Shown here one piece after another: positions 1 through 9,077 of a DNA stretch of 64,000 nucleotides. Within the stretch, counting starts at the first letter, position 1. Every line of letters starts with the position of its first letter. Under the pieces are notes generated by a model. It did no database searches, was not told where the DNA came from, and saw only the letters and a list, made by a program, of their open reading frames with translations. Source of the stretch: Pseudomonadota bacterium (GTDB lineage Bacteria > Desulfobacterota > Desulfobacteria > Desulfobacterales > Desulfosarcinaceae); NCBI GenBank assembly GCA_023435265.1, contig JAEYRZ010000012.1, forward strand, positions 3,191 to 67,190, in the 5' to 3' direction. A program made the translations under genes and the position numbers.

Positions 1-539
1 CGGACGAAAAAGTGCCGCCCGGGACCGCTGCCACCGTCCGCGAAGCGTTGTGCGCCCCCGATCCGCAAGTGGCGGCTTTTTCGCTGCAGCGCAAGAATTT
101 TCTGCACAACCGCTGGATCCGGCATTGCGGCTGGTGGCCGGATCGCCTGGTCCGGCTGGTGGACCGCAGACGGGGCCGCTTCAGCCCGGACACGGTTCAC
201 GAGCGCTGGCTGCCGGACGGGCCGGTACACGAACTGTCCTGCGCCATCGAGCACCACAGTTTTCGCGGGTACGCCGACATGCTCGACAAGCTGCAGCGCT
301 ATTCGACCCTTGGCGCGCAGACCGCGGCCGCAAGGGGCCGGATCCACGCATGGTCGCCGGTCCTTCACGGCGCTTGGACTTTTTTTCAGACCTATGCGAT
401 CAAATTGGGCATGCTCGACGGCTTCGACGGGCTGATGATTGCGCTGCTGCACGCCGGCGGTTCGCTGATGAAATACGCCAAGGCCCGCGAGTTGCGCGAA
501 TTTGCCGGAACGCACGATGAAACGGCGGCGGAACGATGA
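1..539 (+). CDS. Glycosyltransferase family 2, WaaE/KdtX-like, 5' truncated
   Basis: C-terminal part of a GT2 sugar transferase that probably extends the LPS inner core at the cytoplasmic membrane. The reading frame is open to the window edge. Its first visible residues (DEKVPPG) look like the end of the family's DADE-type metal-binding motif, so the missing N-terminus lies to the left. The segments NRWIRHCGWWPDRLVRLVDR and VHERWLPDGPV follow the WaaE/KdtX C-terminal pattern. The stop overlaps the start of the next glycosyltransferase by four bases (ATGA), so the two are translationally coupled. The exact sugar donor and acceptor cannot be told from sequence. Confidence 0.8.
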   Translation, partial: DEKVPPGTAATVREALCAPDPQVAAFSLQRKNFLHNRWIRHCGWWPDRLVRLVDRRRGRFSPDTVHERWLPDGPVHELSCAIEHHSFRGYADMLDKLQRYSTLGAQTAAARGRIHAWSPVLHGAWTFFQTYAIKLGMLDGFDGLMIALLHAGGSLMKYAKARELREFAGTHDETAAER

Positions 540-1633
540 ACGTATTGCACACCGAAACCCTGCAGGGCTGGGGCGGTCAGCAGAATAAAGTGATCAAGGA
601 ACTGGTCGCCACGCGCGACCTCGGCCACGCGGTCTTTCTGCTGTGCGGCCCGGGAACGGAGATCGGCGCCCGCGCCAGAAATGCCGGCGTGACGGTTTTC
701 GAGTTTCCGATGACCCGGTGGACCTATCACAAATCGATTCCCTTCACCCTGCAGTTGATCGAGAAATTGAACATCGATGTCCTGATCACCCACAGCTCGG
801 CCGACAGCTGGATGGGCGCCATTGCCGGGCGCCTCGCGCGCCGCAAGGTAATCGCCATGCGCGAGCGGCACAACCTGCACACGATTGTGGGCTGGCCCTC
901 CAAATGGCTGCACCGCAAGCTGTTCCACCGGCTGCTGGCCGTGAGCCAGAAGGTGAAGGATTACCTGGTCGAGGAGATCCAAGTCCAGGCGGAAAAAGTA
1001 TTGCTGCTCAACAGCGTGGTGAATGTGGCGGCCTTTGAACATGCTCAAAGCACCATCCGGCAGGAACTGGGCATCCCCGCCGATGCGCTGGTGATCGGAA
1101 TGTTTTCCATCCTGCGGGTCAACAAAGGGATTTACGATTTCCGCGAAATCGTCGCCCGCATGCTGCCGGCGAACCCGAACACCTATGCGATTTTCGGCGG
1201 CAAGACCAACCCGGACCGGATCCGGGAGTTCAGCGAATACTTCCGGCAGCACGGCGTGGATCCCGGGCATGTCAAATGGACCGGATACCGCGAAGATGCC
1301 GCCAACGTGATGAAGGGCTTCGATGTCTTCGTCTTTCCTTCGCACAGCGAAGGCTGGCCCAATGTGCTGCTGGAGGCCATGGCCTGCGGACTTCCCGTGG
1401 TCACCTACGACATACGACCCATGTCGGACATGATCGAGAACGGGGCCACCGGATTTACGGTGCCGTTTCAGGATTTCGACCTGCTGGCGCAGCGCACCGG
1501 GCAGCTGCTGCGCGACGCCGGCCTGCGCCGAGAACTGGGCCGGGCCGCCCTCGCGGCGGCAAAGCAGCGGTTCGACGAGGCCGGGCTGAAGGAGAACGTG
1601 CGCGGCATTCTCGAGGCGGTCACCCGTGGCTAA
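536..1633 (+). CDS. Glycosyltransferase family 4 (GT-B fold)
   Basis: 365-residue GT4 transferase, probably acting on LPS core or O-chain assembly in the cytoplasm. The N-terminus has the glycine-rich WGGQQNKV loop typical of GT-B enzymes. The C-terminal half has SEGWPNVLLEAMACGLPVV at about residues 270-290, which is the E-x7-E nucleotide-sugar binding element of the family. It starts inside the stop of the preceding GT2 (ATGA). Its own end overlaps the next gene's GTG start by eight bases, so it sits inside a tightly packed operon. Substrate unknown. Confidence 0.85.
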   Translation: MNVLHTETLQGWGGQQNKVIKELVATRDLGHAVFLLCGPGTEIGARARNAGVTVFEFPMTRWTYHKSIPFTLQLIEKLNIDVLITHSSADSWMGAIAGRLARRKVIAMRERHNLHTIVGWPSKWLHRKLFHRLLAVSQKVKDYLVEEIQVQAEKVLLLNSVVNVAAFEHAQSTIRQELGIPADALVIGMFSILRVNKGIYDFREIVARMLPANPNTYAIFGGKTNPDRIREFSEYFRQHGVDPGHVKWTGYREDAANVMKGFDVFVFPSHSEGWPNVLLEAMACGLPVVTYDIRPMSDMIENGATGFTVPFQDFDLLAQRTGQLLRDAGLRRELGRAALAAAKQRFDEAGLKENVRGILEAVTRG

Positions 1634-2480
1634 TCCCGTCGCCGTCATCACCTTTCATCATTTCCACCCCGCACCCGGCCGGTTGAGCGTCCCTCCGGAC
1701 CTGCTCGAAACGGTTCTGCGCGCGCTGAAACAAAGGTACACCTTTATCGCCTGGGAGCAGTTCAAGGAGTATCTGGCTGGCCGGCGGGCGGCGCCGCGTG
1801 GCTGCGTCCTCGCCACGTTCGATGACGGCTACCTGGACCAGTACCTCCACGGGTTCCCGGTTTTTCAGCGTCTGGACGTCCCCTTCGTCGTATTCCTGGT
1901 GACCGGGTTCATCCGGGAGCAAACGCGCTGCCGCACTGCGCTGGAGCGCGTCGACCACAAAGCCATCTGGCGGGACCCCCATCCGGATTACTTTCTCAAC
2001 ACGGCCGAACTGCGCATGATGAACGCGAGCGGGCTGGCCGGGTTCGGCAGCCATTCCGAGAGCCATTTGCACTGCCGCGGAAAAACGGAAGCGCTTTTGC
2101 GCGAAGAGTTCAACCGGTCGCATGCCGCCATCCGATCCCTGAACCTGGAACGATCGCCCCACGGATTCTGCTGGCCGCAGGGCGCTTACGATTCCCTGGC
2201 CCTCGAAGTGATCCGCGACAGCCCCTATCGATTCGCCTTTTCCACATTTGAAGGCGGCTTTCGCCCCGGCGATGATCCCTTTACCATCCGGCGCATCGAC
2301 TGTTCTTCCTTTTCTGGGGATAACCGGGACTATACCTCGCGTTTAAGACGCAAACTGTGGATCTATACTTCCGGTGTATTCGGGCATTGGTACAGCGCCT
2401 TTAAAAATTACCGGGAATCCTGCTTGAACCGCGGCCGTATCCGCAAACGAAACGAGGTGCGTGAACATGGTCGTGGGTAG
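1626..2480 (+). CDS. Polysaccharide deacetylase family protein (carbohydrate esterase 4)
   Basis: 284-residue NodB-type deacetylase domain. ATFDDGYLDQY near residue 62 is the TFDDG motif holding the catalytic and metal-binding aspartates. HSESHLH near residue 141 supplies the HxxxH metal ligands. No signal peptide is seen, so it may act on a lipid-linked or nucleotide-linked sugar on the cytoplasmic side. The start is a GTG overlapping the upstream glycosyltransferase by eight bases; no better ATG lies close. In this setting it probably N- or O-deacetylates a sugar of the LPS core or surface polysaccharide. Confidence 0.8.
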   Translation: MANPVAVITFHHFHPAPGRLSVPPDLLETVLRALKQRYTFIAWEQFKEYLAGRRAAPRGCVLATFDDGYLDQYLHGFPVFQRLDVPFVVFLVTGFIREQTRCRTALERVDHKAIWRDPHPDYFLNTAELRMMNASGLAGFGSHSESHLHCRGKTEALLREEFNRSHAAIRSLNLERSPHGFCWPQGAYDSLALEVIRDSPYRFAFSTFEGGFRPGDDPFTIRRIDCSSFSGDNRDYTSRLRRKLWIYTSGVFGHWYSAFKNYRESCLNRGRIRKRNEVREHGRG

Positions 2481-3123
2481 TGCCGCCGCAGCGCAGTGGC
2501 GCGATGCCCTGAAAGGCACGCCGCTGTTTACAAGCCGCAATGCCGTGCTTTTCGCCTATGGGGACGCTTTGCTGAAGTTTTTTCGGCCGCGCCATTTCAT
2601 CAGCGACTATGTCCGGCGCTATGCCGGCCTGCCCCTGGCGCGCAAAGAAGCCGCGGATTACGCCCTGCTGGCACGCATCGACCTTCACGTGCCCCGGGTC
2701 CTGGGCACCCGTACATTGTGGAACCCGTGCGGCGCGTTCGAATCGGTCATCGCGCTCGAACACCTCGCCGACAAAGCCACGGCACTCGAATTCCTGCAGC
2801 GTGCCCCGGAGCCGGAGCGTCTCGGCCTTTTGCGCCACATCGCGGACGATCTCCAGCGGATGTGGAACGCGTGGATTCTCCACGGGGACCTGCGCTTCGG
2901 CAATATCCTGGTCGGCGGCGATCTCGTCCCGTATTGGCTGGACCCCGGGCTGAAGCGGTTTCGCGATTATGCTTCGATGCGCAAGGCCACGGACCGGGTG
3001 ATCGGAAGGTTCATCCGTTTGAATTTTCATCTGATCGGATCGCAGGGCGTCGCGCTGCTCTGCTCCCTGCAACTGCCCGATAGTAGGGTGCAACTGCCCG
3101 GGGAAAGGGGGTCGGCCTCTTGA
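2467..3123 (+). CDS. LPS core kinase-like protein (WaaP/Kdo-kinase fold)
   Basis: 218-residue protein with a eukaryotic-like kinase core. LHGDLRFGNIL holds the HxDxxxxN catalytic loop, and WLDPGL, about ten residues later, supplies the metal-binding aspartate. LPS sugar kinases (WaaP, KdkA) share this arrangement and put phosphate on core heptose or Kdo. The ATG at 2467 was chosen because GAGGTG lies seven bases upstream; a GTG at 2461 would leave no spacing. It overlaps the end of the deacetylase gene. Acceptor sugar unknown. Confidence 0.65.
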   Translation: MVVGSAAAAQWRDALKGTPLFTSRNAVLFAYGDALLKFFRPRHFISDYVRRYAGLPLARKEAADYALLARIDLHVPRVLGTRTLWNPCGAFESVIALEHLADKATALEFLQRAPEPERLGLLRHIADDLQRMWNAWILHGDLRFGNILVGGDLVPYWLDPGLKRFRDYASMRKATDRVIGRFIRLNFHLIGSQGVALLCSLQLPDSRVQLPGERGSAS

Positions 3124-3169
3124 CGTCGATTCGATTTCAATGCGGCGAAGCACCCGGGGCTGGAATGGA

Positions 3170-3709
3170 ATGAGAATTCGCAACGCATCCGGCCAATGGG
3201 AGCCCTATACGGGATTGAAGCCCGAGGATCTCACCCGGCTGTCAGGTCTGATGACGCAATGCCTGGCGCGGCAGGCCACCGTCCTGATCGCCGTCGTCGG
3301 CAACAAGGGGGTCGGAAAATCCTTGCTGGGCAAGCTTTTCCGCAAAGAAGGCATCGGCCCGTTCAAACCCAGGGATATCGCCGTGATCGATGACGACAAC
3401 ATGGCGGTCGATTTTCTGTTTTGCTTCCGCCGCTGGCACATGGACCCCTGCAGAGGAATCGATGAACTCGGCCCTTTTCTCAAGTACTGCAAAAAGAAGC
3501 CGGTGCGCATCTACATCAAATCGAACCCCGAAAGCCGCATCACCAAGGCCGATATCGTCCTGCGCCTGAGCACGGACGAGGAGCAGAGAAGATTGCGCTT
3601 GATCAAGCGTTATCGCCGGGAGAAAGGCGATCGGGTTTATGTGCAAACCCGCAACTATGCTCACGAAATCAAGATCGCCCGCCGCTTCGAAATGAGCGCG
3701 GTGATCTGA
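3170..3709 (+). CDS. P-loop NTPase-like hypothetical protein in LPS cluster
   Basis: Protein of about 179 residues with a clear Walker A motif (VVGNKGVGKSLLGKLF) near its N-terminus. DIAVIDDDN follows about 30 residues later and could be a Walker B-like strand. The C-terminus is rich in Arg and Lys. A nucleotide- or phosphoryl-transfer role is possible, since the neighbours on both sides have kinase folds, but no specific family is recognised. An in-frame ATG at 3140 would add ten residues. The ATG at 3170 is preferred because GGAATGG lies just upstream. Confidence 0.55.
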   Translation: MRIRNASGQWEPYTGLKPEDLTRLSGLMTQCLARQATVLIAVVGNKGVGKSLLGKLFRKEGIGPFKPRDIAVIDDDNMAVDFLFCFRRWHMDPCRGIDELGPFLKYCKKKPVRIYIKSNPESRITKADIVLRLSTDEEQRRLRLIKRYRREKGDRVYVQTRNYAHEIKIARRFEMSAVI

Positions 3710-3744
3710 GAGGCTCTCTTGCGCCGGACGCACCCTGCTTCTGA

Positions 3745-5163
3745 ATGGACACTATGCCGCTGAACGCAAATACCCGGATGACGGACAGCAATTGTCTGCT
3801 GCACTTCAGAGACGAAACGCAGGAGCTGATCATCAAGCATTACCTGCGCAAGCCGCTGAATGCCAAAATGATAAAATACCGCGTGCTTGAATTGTTCAAG
3901 AAGCAGATTCCCATCGAATACCGCAGTCCCGGAGCGCGGCGGCGGTTTGAAGCGGAATGCCTCCAGCTGTGGCGCCGGCGGGGGTTCCGCGTTCCGGCGG
4001 TGATGGAAGTCCCGGCCCGCTATTCGGCGCGGGAACCGGTTCTGGCCCTCGAATTTATTCCGGGCGAGCGTCTGGATCATTTTCTGGCCGCCGAAAGCCG
4101 ATCGCCCGAAGATAAAATAGCCGGCCTGCGGATGGTCTTCGAGGAGATGAGCACGCGGCACTGCAGCGCCATCTTCGAAGAAGAACATCGGCTGATTCAC
4201 TTCGACGCCAATATCCGCAACCTCATCCTGAACGGAAGCGAGGTCGTGCACCTCGACTTCGAAATGGGCCGCCTCGGCGAGGAGATCGACCGGTCGGCGG
4301 CCCGTGAGGTACTCAAGCTCAGCCTTCAGGCCGCAGCGCGGCTCGGCCCGGCGCAGTTGGAATCCATTGCCGGGCTTCTCGTGAACGCCTATGGGATCAT
4401 GCATGTCCTCCAGCGGATCATCAAGGAGGTGCTGCAGCCCAGGTTCCGGAATCTTCACCTGTACCGCGATCGCAAACGCAAGGAGAAGCACGCCGGCTTG
4501 CTGACCAAGGTGGATATCGCCCGCGCCATTGGGCGGCAGATCGAAGAACGGGCCGCGGGCAGGCGCTCCGCCGCCGCCGACCCGCTGCTGCGGCAGGCCC
4601 TGGAAACGAGTTGGAACGGCAAGTACTATCAATCGCTGGATGACTCAGACCCGCGGGGCCGCGACATGCATCATCGTTATCAGGTGATGCAGTTTCCGCA
4701 GGATTTCGGGAATGCATCCGTCCTGGACATCGGGTGCAACATCGGCCGGATCTGCCTGGATGCCAAGCGCCGCGGGGCGCGCAGGGCGGTGGGCCTCGAT
4801 TTTCGGCCGGATGTGATTGCGGCCATGAGCGAATGCTATCGCAGCATGGGCATCGACGTCGAACTTCACGCCTTCGATATCAACGAGGGCGTGGAGGCCC
4901 TGCGCGCCCGGATCGGGGACGAACCGTTCGATTATATTTACGCCCTTTCGATCTGGTCGCATGTCGATCAATCCAAATTGTGGGCGATCATCAATTATTT
5001 CGGTGCAAAGACATTGATCCTGGAAGACAACTCGCCCAGCCGGATCAAATCGCTGGAGCGGATTCGGGGCATTCTGGAAACCCATCTCGATTACCGGTCA
5101 ATCGAATTCATGGGGTTCACCAAGGACCGCGGCATACGCGCCGTCTTCAGGCTGATCAAATGA
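3745..5163 (+). CDS. Kinase-methyltransferase fusion, probable surface-polysaccharide modifier
   Basis: 472-residue two-domain protein. The N-terminal half has a kinase-like catalytic loop at residues 152-159 (HFDANIRN) and a DFE metal-binding triad at about 171-173. The C-terminal third is a class I SAM methyltransferase with motif I VLDIGCNIG at about 326-334. The O-antigen chain terminator WbdD combines the same two activities but with the methyltransferase first, so this is the reverse order. A role in capping or decorating a lipid-linked glycan is inferred from that parallel and from the neighbouring glycosyltransferases. Three in-frame ATGs lie within the first 12 codons, so the start is uncertain by a few residues. 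Confidence 0.7.
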   Translation: MDTMPLNANTRMTDSNCLLHFRDETQELIIKHYLRKPLNAKMIKYRVLELFKKQIPIEYRSPGARRRFEAECLQLWRRRGFRVPAVMEVPARYSAREPVLALEFIPGERLDHFLAAESRSPEDKIAGLRMVFEEMSTRHCSAIFEEEHRLIHFDANIRNLILNGSEVVHLDFEMGRLGEEIDRSAAREVLKLSLQAAARLGPAQLESIAGLLVNAYGIMHVLQRIIKEVLQPRFRNLHLYRDRKRKEKHAGLLTKVDIARAIGRQIEERAAGRRSAAADPLLRQALETSWNGKYYQSLDDSDPRGRDMHHRYQVMQFPQDFGNASVLDIGCNIGRICLDAKRRGARRAVGLDFRPDVIAAMSECYRSMGIDVELHAFDINEGVEALRARIGDEPFDYIYALSIWSHVDQSKLWAIINYFGAKTLILEDNSPSRIKSLERIRGILETHLDYRSIEFMGFTKDRGIRAVFRLIK

Positions 5164-6746
5164 ACAGCGAAGCAAAAAAATGGGGCGGCCGGTTGGCCGC
5201 GCCGATCGGCTGGGTTCTGCTCATCGCGCTCGGCATCCGAATCTATGCCGCCCTGACCACGCATATCGTCAACCCGGACGGCATTCTGTACATTCACCAG
5301 GCGCGTGCGCTTTTTTATCATCAATGGCAGGAAATCACCGCCTGCGGCATGCACTATTTTTCGATTCTGCCTCCCTTGATCGCCGGTGCTTTCGCCTTGT
5401 GCCGGGACTGGGAAGCGGCCGGGCGCATCGTATCCGTACTTTTCGGTTTCGGGGCCTTGATCCCGCTCTACTTTATCGTTCGGCGGTTCTTCACTGAATC
5501 CGTGGCGGCGCTCGTTCTGTTGATTTTCGCGCTGATCCCTGCTTTGGCGGGCCGCAGCGCGGACATCATCCGCGATCCGGTGTACTGGTTTTTCCTGGCT
5601 TCCGGCCTGCTGTTATTCACCCGCCATCTGGACGCACCACATACCGGCCGCCTGGGCCTCAACCTGCCGCTGGCCGCCGTTTTAATGCTGATCGCCGGCT
5701 GGGCCCGCATCGAAGCCGTCGTCTTCATCCTGCTTTCGGCCGGATATCTGCTCGTTTTCCAGAAGAACCGCCGCGTGCGCGATACGCTCTCTTTTCTGAG
5801 CCCCATGATCGTGATCGCCGCCGCCGGGCTGATCACGCTGGCCCTGCTGGAGGGGAACTGGGCGAAACTCCTGCGGCTGGACAAGATCGCCCGCGAGCTT
5901 CTCGAACTCGAGTCCAACTACCAGGGGGTCCGGGCCGGAGTTCAAGAACTGGCGCAGGGGCAAAGCGGTGCCCTGCGCCAATTCCTCAGGCAGGCCGGGG
6001 ACTTCGTCTGGATCGTGCCGTTCGGACCGCTGCTGGACAGCCTTTTCGAGAAGTTCTTCTACCCCTACGTGCTCATTTTCTTCGCCGGGTTCGCCGGTTT
6101 GCGGGCCCGGCTCGAAAACGACCTTCGCGCCCGCTATTTTCTGCTCCTGTGCGCGGGCGCTTTTTTGATGCTGTACCTGCACCTGTTGAATACCTGGATG
6201 ATGTTCGACCGGTTCCTGGCCAACCTGATCCTGCCTGCGGTTGTCGTCGTGGGCTACGGTTGCGAGAACATCCTGCGGTTTTTCCGGAAGCGGACCGCCT
6301 TCAGGCCCGGCGCGCTCATGATTGTTTTCGCGATCGTGGTCCTGGCGTTCGGACTGGGCAAAAACCTCCGGCCGCGATATGCAGAGAAGATCGTGTTCCG
6401 AGAGATCGCCCGGCAGATCGTTCAGGACAAGACCCTCGGCAGGCTGGCGCGCATCGCCGCGGCGCCGTCGAATGCCTATGAGTGGGTTTTCTTCTATGCC
6501 AACCAGGATGTCGCCGGTGCGCCCTGCTCCAGGGCGAACAGAGCTGAAATCATGGAAGACTACGCCCGATTCGTCGCCTACCTGAAAGCGGAGGAGGTCC
6601 GCTACGTGCTGTGGTCCGCAGAGACGCCTGCCCAGACCCGGTTCGACCTTCTGGCAATGCCTTTGCGGGAGGATTTCGATGTGATCAGCACCTGGCGCTA
6701 CAACCGTTCGGAATCCTATACGCTGCTGGCCGTCAAAGCGAATTGA
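5160..6746 (+). CDS. GT39/ArnT-like membrane glycosyltransferase
   Basis: 528-residue polytopic membrane protein. After a short basic N-terminus come about ten hydrophobic helices. The stretch HIVNPDGILYIHQAR in the first periplasmic loop has the acidic residue typical of GT-C enzymes of the ArnT and protein-mannosyltransferase clan. Such enzymes transfer a sugar from a polyprenyl-phosphate donor on the periplasmic face, here probably to lipid A or core. The start overlaps the stop of the kinase-methyltransferase (ATGA). The frame is open further upstream, but only the ATG at 5160 makes sense, because upstream sequence codes for the other gene. Confidence 0.75.
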   Translation: MNSEAKKWGGRLAAPIGWVLLIALGIRIYAALTTHIVNPDGILYIHQARALFYHQWQEITACGMHYFSILPPLIAGAFALCRDWEAAGRIVSVLFGFGALIPLYFIVRRFFTESVAALVLLIFALIPALAGRSADIIRDPVYWFFLASGLLLFTRHLDAPHTGRLGLNLPLAAVLMLIAGWARIEAVVFILLSAGYLLVFQKNRRVRDTLSFLSPMIVIAAAGLITLALLEGNWAKLLRLDKIARELLELESNYQGVRAGVQELAQGQSGALRQFLRQAGDFVWIVPFGPLLDSLFEKFFYPYVLIFFAGFAGLRARLENDLRARYFLLLCAGAFLMLYLHLLNTWMMFDRFLANLILPAVVVVGYGCENILRFFRKRTAFRPGALMIVFAIVVLAFGLGKNLRPRYAEKIVFREIARQIVQDKTLGRLARIAAAPSNAYEWVFFYANQDVAGAPCSRANRAEIMEDYARFVAYLKAEEVRYVLWSAETPAQTRFDLLAMPLREDFDVISTWRYNRSESYTLLAVKAN

Positions 6747-6807
6747 GACGCAATATCTACATTCGTCAAACGCGATATCTGAAATGCTCAAGTATATTGC
6801 CTTGTGC

Positions 6808-6847
6808 GCACGGTGTGCCGGTGTATCCGGGCACACCTGTACCGTGC
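6808..6847. terminator. Hairpin between convergent genes
   Basis: A long nested hairpin lies between two convergent transcription units. The outer arms are GCACGGT and ACCGTGC, and the inner arms are GGTGTGCC and GGCACACC. No T-tract follows on either strand, so it would be an imperfect intrinsic terminator or only an mRNA 3' stem-loop. A partly similar sequence recurs near 37990-38025. Confidence 0.3.
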
Positions 6848-6886
6848 CACCCAACCAAATTTGAACGTTCGAGATGACCGTATTGG

Positions 6887-8026
6887 TCAAAGCAGCAGAA
6901 ATTCCTCCATCAGCCGGTCCGTAATTCGATCGTCGTCCAGAGCGGCGGCGTGCGCTCTCAGTTCGTCAGGGGTCCGGCGGGGCGACGCAATCAATTCAAG
7001 CAGTTCGCGGAACCCCTGCCTCACCACGGCTTCGGTCATCGGAGTTTTCAGAAGAATCCCGTTCTCGCCGTGCTGAACCCAGTCCGCGTAACCGGTGGCA
7101 TCGCTGACCAGCACCGGGATGCCCATGGCGTGGCCCTCGGCGGCCGCTCCGCCGAAGGGGTCGTAATGGGACGGCAGCACCAGGGCCCTGCAAAACGAGG
7201 CGTAGCGCCAACCCTGGGGCTGCGGCCCGAGAAAGTGGACGCGATGTGCGAGGGAGAGTTGTTCGGCAAGGCGGATGTACGCTTTGGGCGCCCCTTTGCC
7301 GACGACCACGAGATGATAGCGTTCGGGCAGAACGCCCAATCCGCGGATCGCGACTTCCAACCCTTTGCGCCCGAAGCCGCTTCCTAGAAAAAGCAGGCAC
7401 GCCCATTCCGGTCGAATACCATGCCGCTGCCGGAGTTTTTCCCCCTCCTGCCGCCGGCGCCGATAGACATCTTCCATCTCGCGCCAGCGGATCCCGCTGT
7501 GAATGACGGTCAAAAGATGCTCGGGAACCGAGTATTCGGCCTGAATATTCTCTTTCACCATCTGCGAATTGCAGCGCACTTTTTTGAGCAGCGGATTTTC
7601 GAACCCTTTTCTTTCCAGGTAGAGGATGTACTTGTGAAACGGACTGAAGCGCCGGAGAAGCCGGGAAACACTTCCGGAGGAACGGTTCTTGATCTCCAGA
7701 AACGTTTTGTGGGTGCCGCCGCCGGCATGCAGATGGGAAAACAGCACGACCTTATCTAGTGAAAAAACGGCATCGTATTCCACATTGCGCAGGTGCCGCG
7801 TCACCGCATGATTGAAGGACCAGGCCTGCAGCAGGCGATGCGTATGAAAGAGGCCCAGCGGAACGACGGTCAGCCCGGGATGACGCAGCGGCCACTCCTG
7901 ATGGGGCATGGTGAGGATCGTGACCTGGATATTGCGGTCCAGCAGTCCCCTGGCGGTCCCCAGGGCGACGCGTTCGGCACCGCCGAAAGGCGAATAGGTG
8001 CTTCGCACAAGTGCTATTTTTTTCAA
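6887..8026 (-). CDS. Glycosyltransferase family 4
   Basis: 379-residue GT-B transferase. The N-terminus MKKIALVRSTYSPFGGAERV has the GGAE nucleotide-sugar loop. The C-terminal half has SHYDPFGGAAAEGHAMGIPVLVS, the GT4 E-x7-E region. A TTG at 8026 is taken as the start because GGAG lies eight bases upstream and the family N-terminus begins exactly there; an ATG at 8071 would add 15 unconserved residues. It lies downstream of galE on the same strand, in a unit with waaA and lpxK, and likely adds a core sugar (the UDP-galactose link to galE is only contextual). Confidence 0.8.
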   Translation of the reverse strand: MKKIALVRSTYSPFGGAERVALGTARGLLDRNIQVTILTMPHQEWPLRHPGLTVVPLGLFHTHRLLQAWSFNHAVTRHLRNVEYDAVFSLDKVVLFSHLHAGGGTHKTFLEIKNRSSGSVSRLLRRFSPFHKYILYLERKGFENPLLKKVRCNSQMVKENIQAEYSVPEHLLTVIHSGIRWREMEDVYRRRRQEGEKLRQRHGIRPEWACLLFLGSGFGRKGLEVAIRGLGVLPERYHLVVVGKGAPKAYIRLAEQLSLAHRVHFLGPQPQGWRYASFCRALVLPSHYDPFGGAAAEGHAMGIPVLVSDATGYADWVQHGENGILLKTPMTEAVVRQGFRELLELIASPRRTPDELRAHAAALDDDRITDRLMEEFLLL

Positions 8027-8092
8027 GACGCGGTCTCCGAATGCTGCGTGCCGACATGAACTTACGAACAACGCCGCCTTCCGCGACAGCCT

Positions 8093-9076
8093 TCAATGGT
8101 TGCCGGTGTGCCACTTCCATGCGCTTTCGATCATCGTCTCGAGCGCTTCGTACCGGGGCTGCCAGTTCAATCGGCTGCGAATCCTGGAGGAGTCCGCAAC
8201 CAGCACGGCGGGGTCGCCGGGGCGCCGTTCGCAATCCAGGGAATGGATGGGGCGGCCGCTCACTTTGGCGGCCAGTTCGATCACCTGCCGGACAGAGTGG
8301 CCGGTGTTGTTGCCCAGGTTGAACACATCGCTTCCATGGCCGTCTTCGAGCGCCGCGAGGGCCAGCAGATGCGCCTGCGCCAGATCGTTCACATGCACGT
8401 AGTCGCGAATGCAGGTGCCGTCGGGCGTGGGATAATCACACCCATAGACCTTTATCGGCTGTGCGGTCTGAGCGCAGCGAAGCACGAGCGGAATCAGATG
8501 CGTTTCCGGATCGTGCAGTTCACCGATGCGCCCCGAGGCGTCCGCCCCGGCGGCATTGAAATATCTCAAGCAGATGGAACGCAGCCCGTAAGCCGTCCCG
8601 CAGTCGGCGAGCAACCCTTCGATGCAGAGTTTGGTCTTTCCGTACGGATTGGTCGGACGGCAGTTCTGCGTTTCGCGGATCGGGACGCGGTCGGGCTCGC
8701 CGTACACGGCGGCGGAGGAGGAGAAGATCAATTTGCGGATCTTGTGCCGGCGCAGGGCTTCCAGCAGGGCGATCGTTTCGGCGACATTGTTCTGATAGTA
8801 GGGCAGCGGCGAACGAACCGATTCGCCGACGATCGAACAGGCGGCGAAATGCATGACGCTGTCGACCGGATTGGCCTCCAGGATGCGGTCCAGCAGCCCG
8901 CCGTCTCCCATTTTGCCTTGAATCCACTGCCCCCCGGTGACGAGCTTGCGGTGACCCGTCGACAAGTCGTCCAACACGAGCACCCGGTACCCCTCGGCGC
9001 AAAGCGCTTTGACCATGTGACTGCCGATATAGCCCGCTCCGCCGACCACCAGAACCGCTTTCCGTCTGATCGTCAT
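8093..9076 (-). CDS. galE: UDP-glucose 4-epimerase
   Basis: Interconverts UDP-glucose and UDP-galactose in the cytoplasm and so supplies galactose to the LPS transferases around it. This short-chain dehydrogenase-type protein has the NAD-binding GGAGYIGSH near its N-terminus, the LDDLSTGH loop, the SSSAAVYGEPD segment and the catalytic YGKTK pair. GTCIRDYVHVNDLAQAHL is the GalE signature. The ATG at 9076 gives the usual family N-terminus; an ATG at 9085 that overlaps the lpxK end is the alternative. Length (about 327) is normal for GalE. Confidence 0.92.
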   Translation of the reverse strand: MTIRRKAVLVVGGAGYIGSHMVKALCAEGYRVLVLDDLSTGHRKLVTGGQWIQGKMGDGGLLDRILEANPVDSVMHFAACSIVGESVRSPLPYYQNNVAETIALLEALRRHKIRKLIFSSSAAVYGEPDRVPIRETQNCRPTNPYGKTKLCIEGLLADCGTAYGLRSICLRYFNAAGADASGRIGELHDPETHLIPLVLRCAQTAQPIKVYGCDYPTPDGTCIRDYVHVNDLAQAHLLALAALEDGHGSDVFNLGNNTGHSVRQVIELAAKVSGRPIHSLDCERRPGDPAVLVADSSRIRSRLNWQPRYEALETMIESAWKWHTGNH

Positions 9077-9077
9077 T

